Assembly (NCBI GenBank): GCA_017530275.1
Contig: JAFXMP010000248.1
Location: forward strand, 1 to 9,846
Reading direction: 5' to 3'
DNA from: Clostridia bacterium
Lineage (GTDB): Bacteria; Bacillota_A; Clostridia; Christensenellales; Aristaeellaceae
DNA length: 9,846 nt
A program made the translations under genes and the position numbers. Below are positions 1 to 6,307 of the stretch, one piece after another (the stretch's first letter is position 1; every line of letters starts with the position of its first letter). Below the pieces are notes generated by a model. That model was given only the letters and a program-made list of their open reading frames with translations. It did no database searches and was not told where the DNA came from.

Positions 1-1
1 C

Positions 2-217
2 ATAGCCAACCATGGTGCTGATTTCTGTATCCCTCCCAAGAACAATGAATCCGATCCCTGGTATGTGGATTGGTGGCTTTATAAGGAATGGCATTTGGTA
101 GAGACCTTTTTCTAGAAACTGAAAGAATTTCGCCGCATCGCTACCCGCTATGATAAGCTCGCTGACCGTTTTCTGGCTTTTGTCTATCTGGCCTGTATTC
201 GCATACTTCTTGCATAA
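2..217 (+). pseudogene. IS5-family transposase, C-terminal fragment with premature amber codon
   Basis: The frame opens at the window edge and encodes the C-terminal end of a DDE transposase of the IS5 type: HGADFCIPPK, then DWWLYKEWHLVE, then KLKEFRRIATRYDKLADRF and a hydrophobic tail ending at TAA 215-217. The family signature Y(2)R(3)E(6)K around the third catalytic acid is recognisable, but its arginine is Trp here (TGG 89-91, one change from CGG). The residue five before the signature lysine is a stop, TAG 113-115, where CAG (Gln) is usual. Both changes are C-to-T transitions on the coding strand. The reading frame stays in register after the TAG, so this is decay by point mutation rather than a frameshift. 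The upstream part lies outside the window. The family call rests on remembered motifs and is fairly sure; the copy is very probably inactive. It lies at the downstream end of a minus-strand polysaccharide locus. Confidence 0.85.
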
Positions 218-233
218 TGCAGGCGGCTATGCT

Positions 234-251
234 TTTAGAAACACACTCTAA
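234..251 (+). repeat. Probable right terminal inverted repeat of the IS5-type element
   Basis: Seventeen bases after the transposase stop the plus strand reads TTTAGAAACACACTCTAA. Its reverse complement begins TTAGAGTGTGTTTC, which resembles the GTGTGTTT-containing ends of some IS5-family elements. The distance from the stop and the abrupt change to AT-rich sequence afterwards fit the right end of the insertion. The matching left end is outside the window, so the exact boundary and target duplication cannot be verified. Confidence 0.4.
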
Positions 252-301
252 ATATAAGAGGCAATACAAATAATATAACGGCTGGAATGAGGAAATATAT
301 T

Positions 302-502
302 TTACTCTTCCAGGGAAATTTCCAGCGAACAATGATAAATCAGGAAAGCTGCGGAACCCAGCATGGTGCCAAACTGTAGGAGCAAGCCAAAAAGCAGCAT
401 GACCGTTTCATTGGCTGTCCAATTGATTTTTCCTTCATAGAAGACGAACATATGAAGAATCAACAGCGCTAAAAAACGGTTTCTGAACAGGATCTGATCT
501 CC
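302..502 (-). pseudogene. Fragment of a multi-pass membrane protein
   Basis: The minus strand is open for about 67 codons after a TGA (503-505) down to a TAA (302-304). It encodes two clearly hydrophobic segments: one around FLALLILHMFVFY, and a second around VMLLFGLLLQFGTML followed by GSAAFLIYH. The acidic tail ends in SLEISLEE. The hydrophobic segments separated by a polar loop (EGKINWTANE) look like the C-terminal end of an integral membrane protein, as expected of a polymerase, flippase or permease in a polysaccharide locus. There is no plausible start codon with a ribosome binding site at the head. The same frame continues for about 45 codons upstream of the TGA without recognisable content. 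It lies between the end of rfbD and the dead transposase, so it is most likely a remnant of the old locus. The family is not recognised. Confidence 0.5.
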
Positions 503-505
503 TCA

Positions 506-686
506 CAAAAAGATTTCATTGGACTCTTGATTTTTTCGGAATTGAAAGCATGCTTCCGCGCTCCTTTTCATCAAAAATTTTGGATACCGCGCCTGGCTTT
601 CTCTGTCGCCGACACAAAAATGGAGATGCGCAAAACGCATTGGGAGAGAACATTTTCCGTTGATTCCCTCTTTATTTGGAATAGAC
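506..686. other. Intergenic stretch with no supported gene
   Basis: Between the membrane-protein fragment and the end of rfbD I see no gene with a start and ribosome binding site on either strand. A minus-strand frame of about 45 codons beginning MRFAHLHFCV ends at the TGA that opens the membrane fragment. Its composition is not convincing and I recognise nothing in it. A plus-strand frame beginning at a TTG codon (527) runs through here and then through the end of rfbD, and has the look of a shadow. No strong terminator follows rfbD; ATGCG-TTTTG-CGCAT on the minus strand is only a 5-bp stem. Confidence 0.4.
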
Positions 687-1601
687 TCAAATATGCAAGT
701 CTTCCAGATACCGTTTCAGCGCATCCTTCCAATCCGGCAGCGGCTGAAAGCCGTTTTCGATCAGCTTTCCTTTGTCCAGCCGACTGTTAAGAGGCCGTTT
801 TGCCTTTGAAATACCATATTCAGCCGTCGTTACGGGAATCACTTTGGTTTCTTTTCCCGCCTGACGGAAAATCTCACAGGCAAAGTCATACCAACTGATA
901 TAGCCGCCTTCGTTGGTGGCATGATAATAGCCATATTTATCAGTTATGATTATGTCAACCAGCAACCGGGCAAGATCGAGTGTATAGGTAGGCGTTCCGA
1001 TTTGGTCGCACACTACCCGCAGGGTATCGTGAGTTTTGGACAGGCGCAGCATAGCTTTGACAAAATTATTGCCGTTCTTCCCGAAGGCCCAGGCTGTGCG
1101 CACGATGAAGTATTTCTCCAGCAGCTCCGATACCGCCAGTTCCCCTTCCAATTTGCTGCTTCCATATACGCTCAGGGGGGCGTAGTCCTTGCAGTCCGGC
1201 TGCCAGGGCGTTTCGCCCCGGCCGTCGAACACGTAATCGGTGCTGATATACATCATTTTGCAGTCCAGCGCCTTGCAGGCTTCGGCGATATACCGGGTGC
1301 CCTGGCCGTTGATGGCGTGTACCTTCTCCCGGTTTTCTTCGTCCTCCGCCGCGTCCACCGCTGTCCAGCCGGCGCAGTGAATCACCGCGTCGGGCCGTTC
1401 CGCCACCAGAACCCGTTGCACGTCGTCCTTCCGGGTAATATCCAATTGCGCGTAAGGCAGGGAACAAACGGCGGCGCCATCCGAAATGCCGCTGTACTGG
1501 GGCGCAATATCGCTGCCTACGGCGTCGATGCCACGGGACGCCAGTTCGTTCACCACGTCATGGCCCAATTGTCCGCCCACGCCCGTTACAAATACCTTCA
1601 T
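687..1601 (-). CDS. rfbD: dTDP-4-dehydrorhamnose reductase (RmlD)
   Basis: This enzyme catalyses the last step of dTDP-L-rhamnose synthesis, the NAD(P)H-dependent reduction of dTDP-4-dehydro-L-rhamnose in the cytoplasm. The 304-residue protein is of normal length and is an extended short-chain dehydrogenase. It has the N-terminal dinucleotide-binding loop GVGGQLG (residues 7-13), STDYVFDG (120-127), and the catalytic YxxxK pair at Y146 and K150 within SVYGSSKLEGE. RTAWAFG and QIGTPTYTLDLA follow, both usual in RmlD. The start ATG follows AAAGGG at about 8 bases, overlapping the end of rfbB, whose TGA lies 12 bases upstream. Gene order and spacing indicate one operon with rfbA, rfbC and rfbB, with rfbD last. 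It looks complete and functional. Confidence 0.96.
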   Translation of the reverse strand: MKVFVTGVGGQLGHDVVNELASRGIDAVGSDIAPQYSGISDGAAVCSLPYAQLDITRKDDVQRVLVAERPDAVIHCAGWTAVDAAEDEENREKVHAINGQGTRYIAEACKALDCKMMYISTDYVFDGRGETPWQPDCKDYAPLSVYGSSKLEGELAVSELLEKYFIVRTAWAFGKNGNNFVKAMLRLSKTHDTLRVVCDQIGTPTYTLDLARLLVDIIITDKYGYYHATNEGGYISWYDFACEIFRQAGKETKVIPVTTAEYGISKAKRPLNSRLDKGKLIENGFQPLPDWKDALKRYLEDLHI

Positions 1602-1613
1602 CTTTTTGCCCTT

Positions 1614-2633
1614 TCAGCGATTGCCGTACATTTTTTCATAATAGTTCTGGTATTCGCCGCTGATGATTTCCTCCCACCAGTCCCGGTTGTCCAGATACCA
1701 CTGGATGGTCTTCTTGATCCCGTCGGAGAATTTGGTCTCCGGCAGCCAGCCCAGTTCATTGTGGATCTTGGTGGGGTCGATGGCGTAGCGCATATCGTGG
1801 CCCTTGCGGTCGGTGACGTAGGTAATCAGGGATTCGGGCTTTCCCAGTTCCTTGCAGATCAGCTTCACGATGTCGATGTTCCGCATTTCATTGTGGCCGC
1901 CCACGTTGTACACTTCGCCCACCCGGCCCTTATGGATAATCAGGTCAATGGCCCGGCAGTGATCCTCCACGTACAGCCAGTCCCGCACGTTCAGCCCTTG
2001 GCCGTACACGGGCAGGGGTTTGTCGTTCAGACAGTTGGCGATCATGAGGGGGATCAGCTTTTCCGGGAAGTGATAAGGGCCGTAGTTATTGGAGCAGCGG
2101 GAAATGGTCACGGGCAGGCCGAAGGTGCGGTGATAGGCCATGACCAGCAGGTCGGCCCCGGCCTTGGAGGATGAATAGGGGCTGGACGTATGGATGGGCG
2201 TTTCCTCGGTGAAGAACAGATCGGGCCGGTCCAGGGGCAGGTCGCCGTACACCTCATCGGTGCTGACCTGATGATACCGCTGGATGCCGTACTTCCGGCA
2301 GGCGTCCATCAGCGTGGCTGTGCCCATGATGTTGGTCTCCAGGAACACGCCGGGGTTTTCGATGGAACGGTCCACATGGCTTTCCGCCGCGAAGTTCACC
2401 ACGATGTCCGGGTGTTCTTCCTCAAACAGCTTGTACACGCCCTCCCGGTCGCAGATATCCAGCTTCACGAAGCGGAAGTTAGGCGCGTCCATGACGCTTT
2501 TCAGGGTGGACAGGTTGCCCGCGTAGGTCAGCTTATCCAGACAGATGATGCGGTAATCCGGGTGCTCTTTCAGCATATGGAAAATGAAATTGCTGCCGAT
2601 GAATCCGGCGCCACCGGTGACGATGATGGTCAT
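1614..2633 (-). CDS. rfbB: dTDP-glucose 4,6-dehydratase (RmlB)
   Basis: Second enzyme of the dTDP-L-rhamnose route: it converts dTDP-glucose to dTDP-4-keto-6-deoxyglucose using bound NAD+. The 339-residue protein carries the nucleotide-binding TGGAGFIGSNF at residues 6-16 and the active-site TDE triad at 125-127 within QVSTDEVYGD. The catalytic Y153 and K157 sit in SSPYSSSKAGAD, and RCSNNYGPYHFPEKLIP and NVRDWLYVEDH follow, as in bacterial RmlB. I chose the ATG at 2633 over an in-frame ATG at 2666. Only the former has a strong AGGAGG about 8 bases upstream, and the latter would run 20 bases into rfbC. That ribosome site is built from the last codons of rfbC, so translation is probably coupled. 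It appears intact. Confidence 0.97.
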   Translation of the reverse strand: MTIIVTGGAGFIGSNFIFHMLKEHPDYRIICLDKLTYAGNLSTLKSVMDAPNFRFVKLDICDREGVYKLFEEEHPDIVVNFAAESHVDRSIENPGVFLETNIMGTATLMDACRKYGIQRYHQVSTDEVYGDLPLDRPDLFFTEETPIHTSSPYSSSKAGADLLVMAYHRTFGLPVTISRCSNNYGPYHFPEKLIPLMIANCLNDKPLPVYGQGLNVRDWLYVEDHCRAIDLIIHKGRVGEVYNVGGHNEMRNIDIVKLICKELGKPESLITYVTDRKGHDMRYAIDPTKIHNELGWLPETKFSDGIKKTIQWYLDNRDWWEEIISGEYQNYYEKMYGNR

Positions 2634-2646
2634 GTTGATTTCCTCC

Positions 2647-3210
2647 TCAGATTTCCCCGTATACAAAATTGCAGTCGCTGTCGTCCAGCAGGGGGGATGT
2701 GGTGTCCTTCTGGCTGAGCAGTTCTACCTTTACATCGCCCCAATCCACACCGATGGAAGGGTCGTTGAAGCGGATGCCCCGGTCGCATTCCTTGCTGTAC
2801 AGGTTATCCACCTTATAGCAGAATTCCACGTCGTCCGTCAGGGTCTTGAAGCCGTGGCCGAAGCCCCGGGGGATCATGAGCATCCGCTTATTTTCGGCGC
2901 TCAGCTCCACCGCCGCCCATTGTTTGTAGGTGGGGCTTCCTTTCCGCAGGTCTACCGCCACGTCCAGCACCGCGCCCTTGGTGACGCGCACCAGCTTGGC
3001 CTGAGCCATGGGCGCGTTCTGGAAATGAATACCCCGCAGGATGCCCTTCTGGGCTGAAAAGCTCTGGTTGTCCTGCACGAAATCATAGCGCAGGCCCATT
3101 TCCTCAAAATTCCGGGTAGACCAGGTCTCCATGAAATAGCCCCGCTGATCGCCGAACACCTGGGGCTCGATGATATATACGCCGGGCAGTTTGGTTTCGA
3201 TTTTCTTCAT
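2647..3210 (-). CDS. rfbC: dTDP-4-dehydrorhamnose 3,5-epimerase (RmlC)
   Basis: Third activity of the pathway: it epimerises C3 and C5 of dTDP-4-keto-6-deoxyglucose. It is a 187-residue cupin of normal size. It opens with the usual IEPQVFGDQRGYFMETW and has the conserved QDNQSFS. The catalytic histidine H62 lies in GILRGIHFQ, followed by KLVRVTKGAVLDVAVDLR, the conserved GFGHGF (118-121), and Y132 in CYKVDNLYS. The start ATG shares one base with the rfbA stop (TGATG), a typical coupling arrangement; a TTG three bases upstream is a less likely start. The C-terminus carries the Shine-Dalgarno of rfbB. The domain and key residues are complete. Confidence 0.96.
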   Translation of the reverse strand: MKKIETKLPGVYIIEPQVFGDQRGYFMETWSTRNFEEMGLRYDFVQDNQSFSAQKGILRGIHFQNAPMAQAKLVRVTKGAVLDVAVDLRKGSPTYKQWAAVELSAENKRMLMIPRGFGHGFKTLTDDVEFCYKVDNLYSKECDRGIRFNDPSIGVDWGDVKVELLSQKDTTSPLLDDSDCNFVYGEI

Positions 3211-4097
3211 CAATAATGCACCTTTCCTTCCGCTACCGCGTTCAAATGCTGGCCGTAGGGGCTTTTGCCGTACCGTCTGGCGCTTTCCAGCAGGGTGTCC
3301 CGGTCGATCCAGCCGTTTTTATAGGCGATTTCTTCCGGGGCGCTGATTTTGATGCCCTGCCGCTGTTCGACCATGCGCACGAAGTCCGCCGCGTCCACCA
3401 GTCTGTCCATGGTGCCGGTGTCCAGCCAGGCAAACCCTCGGCCCAACAATTGCACATCCAAGATGTCCCGCTGTAAATACATATCGTTCAGCGTGGTGAT
3501 TTCCAGTTCTCCCCGGGCGCTGGGCTTCACCTCATGGGCCATAGCGGATACACCCTTGGGATAGAAGTATAGGCCGGTAATCGCATAGTTGCTCTTGGGG
3601 TTCTTTGGCTTTTCTTCCACGGAAATGACCTTGCCGCTTTCGTCAAACTCCACGATGCCGAACCGTTCCGGGTCGGTGACGTAATAACCGAACACGGTGG
3701 CGCGTTGATTGTGTTCCGCGTTTCCGGCGGCGGCGCGCAAAATTCTGCCAAAGCCGTTGCCGTAGAAGATGTTGTCCCCCAGCACCATGGCGCAGGCGTC
3801 GTCCCCGATGAACTCCTCGCCCAGCAGGAACGCCTGGGCCAGCCCGTCCGGGGAGGGCTGTACCTTGTATTGCAGGCTCACGCCGAACTGATGGCCATCG
3901 CCCAGCAGATGTTCAAAGCGCGGTATGTCCTCTGGAGTGGAAATAATGAGAATATCTTTGATTTCCGCCAGCATCAGCACGGACAGGGGATAGTAGATCA
4001 TGGGCTTGTCGTATACAGGAAGCAGCTGCTTGGATGTGACCATCGTCAGGGGGTAAAGCCGCGTACCCGCGCCACCGGCTAAGATAATGCCTTTCAT
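3210..4097 (-). CDS. rfbA: Glucose-1-phosphate thymidylyltransferase (RmlA)
   Basis: Committing enzyme of dTDP-sugar synthesis: it joins glucose-1-phosphate to dTTP, giving dTDP-glucose and pyrophosphate. The 295-residue protein matches the usual RmlA length. It has the nucleotidyltransferase signature [13 protein letters not shown] (residues 6-18), [31 protein letters not shown] (81-93), LGDNIFYG (106-113), and the [19 protein letters not shown] region before the C-terminal helices. The ATG follows AAAGGAG at about 10 bases. It is the first gene of the rfbACBD operon. Only a truncated flippase lies upstream, and I found no good -35/-10 pair in the 53-base gap. The operon promoter is therefore either further upstream or was lost with the deleted genes. 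Confidence 0.97.
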   Translation of the reverse strand: MKGIILAGGAGTRLYPLTMVTSKQLLPVYDKPMIYYPLSVLMLAEIKDILIISTPEDIPRFEHLLGDGHQFGVSLQYKVQPSPDGLAQAFLLGEEFIGDDACAMVLGDNIFYGNGFGRILRAAAGNAEHNQRATVFGYYVTDPERFGIVEFDESGKVISVEEKPKNPKSNYAITGLYFYPKGVSAMAHEVKPSARGELEITTLNDMYLQRDILDVQLLGRGFAWLDTGTMDRLVDAADFVRMVEQRQGIKISAPEEIAYKNGWIDRDTLLESARRYGKSPYGQHLNAVAEGKVHY

Positions 4098-4150
4098 AAG
4101 AGAACACTCCTTTTTAATTTGGTTTTACAGTTTCGGGAATTTTTACCATT

Positions 4151-5018
4151 TTAAGCGGTCATTTTTTGCAACGCGATCAGCAGGTTAAAACAAACGCTGC
4201 AAACCGCATATAACACTGTGCATCCTATCACTGCGTACATGGGAGAAATATAAGGAAAAATCTTTTCTCCATACAGCAGCGTCATAATGGGCCGACCAAG
4301 CAGCACAACGCCCACAATGGCGATACCCCCCACGCACAAAATAATGAGATTCATTCTCGCGGTAATACCCCAAAACTTCTTTTTGTCTCTATTTTCCCGC
4401 GCCACAGAAACTTCGCTGATGGATGGACTCATTAAGCTGTTCACCATCACCTGCACAAAAACCGACGGCGTCGCCACCGTCGCGTAATAGCCCAGCAAAT
4501 CCTGCCCCATGATCTTTCCCAGGTTTTGCCTTGGTATCGTTACAACAGAGGTAAATAAGATAGCACCCAGCATAGTTGGGAAACAGATAATTGGAGTTTC
4601 TTCCATTTTTTTCATTCAAAAACAAAGGCCGGATGCTCTCATACCTGCTGGTGCATCGAATATCATAGAATATAATAACAGCAAAAGTTACAACGGACAT
4701 TGCGGAAATGGCAATCAGTATATCATCTGTTGCGATGAATACAGCGAGCATCAAAATGCCTCTCAGCGAGAAAGAAACCAGCACGTGATCCATTCGCGCG
4801 TGCCTCTGATCGATGGCATGAAGAATCTCCGCAATTCTTTCAATTAATCGATAGACCATATACAGCGTGATGTACACAATGCTTCTGGTTGAATACCGCC
4901 ATATCATACTATAACCAACGCATATAATCAAGGCCGCACCGCACATAAACAGCCGCACAGCCACATAATGTCCCGCTGCATACTCCTCCTGAATGTCGGA
5001 AATCAGATATGTATACAA
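4151..5018 (-). pseudogene. Polysaccharide flippase (Wzx-like), truncated and frameshifted
   Basis: Two overlapping minus-strand frames together encode part of a lipid-linked oligosaccharide flippase of the MATE-like superfamily. The upstream frame begins in mid-protein with YTYLISDIQEEYAAGHYVAV. This matches the loop after the second membrane helix in such proteins, so roughly the first 70 residues are missing; this estimate is from memory of the family. Several hydrophobic helices follow. At a run of seven A (plus-strand T7, 4606-4612) the sense switches by one base to the second frame. That frame continues CFPTMLGAILFTSVVTIP, GQDLLGYYATVATPSVFVQVMVNS, then SVARENRDKKKFW and further helices, ending LLIALQKMTA at TAA. 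Usual family members continue for about two more helices, so the C-terminus is probably also lost. The DNA is AT-richer than the rfb genes downstream. It cannot make a full transporter as read. Confidence 0.8.
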
Positions 5019-5019
5019 A

Positions 5020-5246
5020 TTCTACGCAATATTTCACATTGAGCATTTCGTTCAGTGTCTCCCGCAACGGCTTATACTCCTCGTACAGTCTTTCTGCTTC
5101 CTGGTTTCCAGGAAGGGATCATTCTGCCGCTTCTCTTGCCGGGTAAAGGAATCGTTCAAAGCATACACGACGGCGCAGGTGTAGGACTTGAACTGTTTTC
5201 GATCCAGGCGCCGCAGGGATTTATAAACGAATTCTGAATGAGCAAT
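5020..5246 (-). pseudogene. Unrecognised frameshifted coding remnant
   Basis: Two minus-strand frames carry protein-like, charged sequence that appears to have been one gene. The first, open from 5246 to a TGA at 5052-5054, reads FVYKSLRRLDRKQFKSYTC and continues with VVYALNDSFTRQEKRQNDPF. The second picks up around 5112 with EAERLYEEYKPLRETLNEM then LNVKYCVE. It ends where the flippase fragment begins in another frame. A single small indel near 5108-5125 would join them. I do not recognise the family, and no start codon with a ribosome site is visible. Its abrupt junction with the flippase fragment near 5020 suggests a deletion or rearrangement breakpoint. It could belong to the old polysaccharide locus or to the mobile element next door. 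Confidence 0.4.
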
Positions 5247-5268
5247 TTACAAGCACAGGCGGAACGGC

Positions 5269-5299
5269 GCTCTGTTTCTTCTGAAGCAGGGCTTTTTTT
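5269..5299 (+). terminator. Rho-independent terminator, orphan
   Basis: GCTCTGTTTC pairs with GAAGCAGGGC across a TTCT loop, a 10-bp stem including two G-T wobbles. Seven T residues follow at once (5293-5299). On the plus strand this is a textbook intrinsic terminator; on the minus strand the T run would precede the stem. No intact plus-strand gene ends here, so it probably served a gene now deleted or insulates the recombinase promoter downstream. Confidence 0.75.
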
Positions 5300-5447
5300 G
5301 CGTTTTGGAGATGCTCAATTTCGGCTCAATGTGTTTCCGCTTCTTTTCCAATAAACTGTTGTCGGGCGGAATTGGTACTGACTTCAAAAGTCAATCAGTG
5401 ATTCCACACTGAACACAGAACAGCAGACCCAAAATGATGAAAAAGAG
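5300..5447. other. Non-coding stretch upstream of the recombinase promoter
   Basis: No gene is supported on either strand between the orphan terminator and the recombinase promoter. The stretch could contain the end (attachment site) of the mobile element, because recombinases of this kind usually lie close to one end, but I cannot locate a core sequence without a comparison genome. The left arm of an inverted repeat starts at 5419. Confidence 0.4.
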
Positions 5448-5507
5448 TTCCCAAAAGGGACGATGATCGTGTATAATAGGGATGCGGACTATCTGGGGTC
5501 TGTTGTT
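5419..5507. repeat. Inverted repeat flanking the recombinase promoter
   Basis: AACAGCAGACCCA (5419-5431) and GGGGTCTGTTGTT (5495-5507) are inverted copies matching at 11 of 13 positions. They enclose the -10/-35 pair and lie just before the ribosome binding site of the recombinase remnant. Such arms could be recombinase or regulator binding sites, or part of an attachment site. The role is an inference. Confidence 0.5.
5448..5477 (+). promoter_or_regulatory. Promoter of the serine recombinase remnant
   Basis: A perfect -10 hexamer TATAAT lies at 5472-5477. A four-of-six -35 match, TTCCCA (5448-5453), is 18 bases upstream. About 35 bases after the -10 comes a strong AAAGGAAGGA ribosome binding site and ATG 5524, so the promoter, leader and start region of the former recombinase gene seem preserved. 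Confidence 0.6.
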
Positions 5508-5523
5508 TGGAAAGGAAGGAATA

Positions 5524-6244
5524 TGAGTAAGTTAAACAACAGATGAAGCGCTGGTGGATCAAGCGACCTTCGATACTGTCCAGCAGCGCATTCAGGTCAA
5601 ACAGCCCGCGCTTGCTGAGAATCCTGAAAATATACTCCGAGGTCTGATGCTCTGCGGACGATACTGTTGCAGCAAGCATTGGCGTTATGGTGGCAAAGAA
5701 TGCTCCTCCCACTACATTACAGTAGCAGATCAATGCTGTGCTTCTTGAAGACATTCAGCGTCACGCAAGCCTTGCGGCGGATGATAAGGAAAAGTACACT
5801 GCATACCTGATGTGGCTTTCCGAAAAGGAATGGATCGGTGAGAAAGCGGCATATACTAAGGAAGCAGACCAGTGCCAGCGGCGCATCTCCGATGAGCGCT
5901 TTGCCAGCCTGTCTGTCGATTACGAGGCTGAATCCCGGAAGCTGAAAGACAGGTACAATGAAATCCAAACCCTGCTTGCCAACTATGCCCAGCAAAGCCG
6001 TGACGCCAAGGAATTTGCCGCTCTGGTGGAGCAGTATACGAACATCACCGAACTGACCAAAGAACTCCTGCATACGTTGATCGAAAAGGTGATCGTGCAT
6101 GAGAAAGAAGTCATTGACGGTGAAACGGTGATACGGATCGATATCTATTACCGCTTCATCGGCAAGGTTGGCAGCGAGAATGGAGAAACCTTGAAAGCAA
6201 CGAAATCGCGCCGGGCCAGCATGCCGCTGGTTCTCGGCGCGTGA
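5524..6244 (+). pseudogene. Large serine recombinase (DUF4368 type), catalytic domain deleted
   Basis: The intact enzyme family integrates and excises mobile elements. Here ATG 5524, behind a strong ribosome site, encodes MSKLNNR and then TGA. From 5536 another frame reads TTDEALVDQATFDTVQQRIQ, the end of the recombinase domain, followed by a zinc-ribbon region (LRGLMLCG...YCCSKHWRYGGKECSSHYI). The N-terminal catalytic resolvase domain and most of the recombinase domain are gone. The ribbon has lost residues between CG and YCCS. A frameshift at about 5728-5735 moves the sense to the frame with VLLEDIQRHASLAADDKEKY. At QCQRRISDERFASL about 20 residues usual in the family before SDERF are missing. 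The C-terminal part with NITELTKELLHTLIEKVIVH and IRIDIYYRFIGKV is the DUF4368-like end. It cannot be active. Expected lengths come from family knowledge. Confidence 0.87.
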
Positions 6245-6270
6245 ACAGAACGTGTGGTGCGCAATAAACA

Positions 6271-6286
6271 TTACGCCCCGGCGTAA
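6271..6286. repeat. Perfect 7-2-7 inverted repeat between recombinase tail and glycosylase gene
   Basis: TTACGCC-CC-GGCGTAA is a perfect 7-bp inverted repeat with a 2-base centre. It lies 26 bases after the recombinase stop and 12 bases before the ribosome binding site of the next gene. No T run follows, so it is not a terminator. It could be an operator for the glycosylase gene or a relic of the element end. I see no clear -35/-10 for the downstream gene in this gap. Confidence 0.5.
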
Positions 6287-6307
6287 CCCCCAATATAGGA
6301 GGTCACA

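Noticed and set aside
921..2174. Long plus-strand open frame of about 417 codons
   Set aside because: It is antisense to rfbD and rfbB, both with full catalytic motifs. It has no ribosome site, and its protein is a low-information His/Val/Gly-rich shadow typical of GC-rich DNA.
5264..5335. Minus-strand peptide AEIEHLQNAKKALLQ resembling the end of a restriction specificity subunit
   Set aside because: It overlaps the plus-strand terminator hairpin. The Lys/Ala/Leu-rich text is what an antisense T run and stem encode, and it is too short and interrupted by a stop.
5237..5353. Plus-strand 38-codon frame beginning MSNLQAQAERR
   Set aside because: No ribosome site, it runs through the terminator, and it has no recognisable content.
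5717..6271. Minus-strand open frame of 184 codons
   Set aside because: It is the antisense of the DUF4368-type recombinase tail, whose sense strand matches the family clearly.
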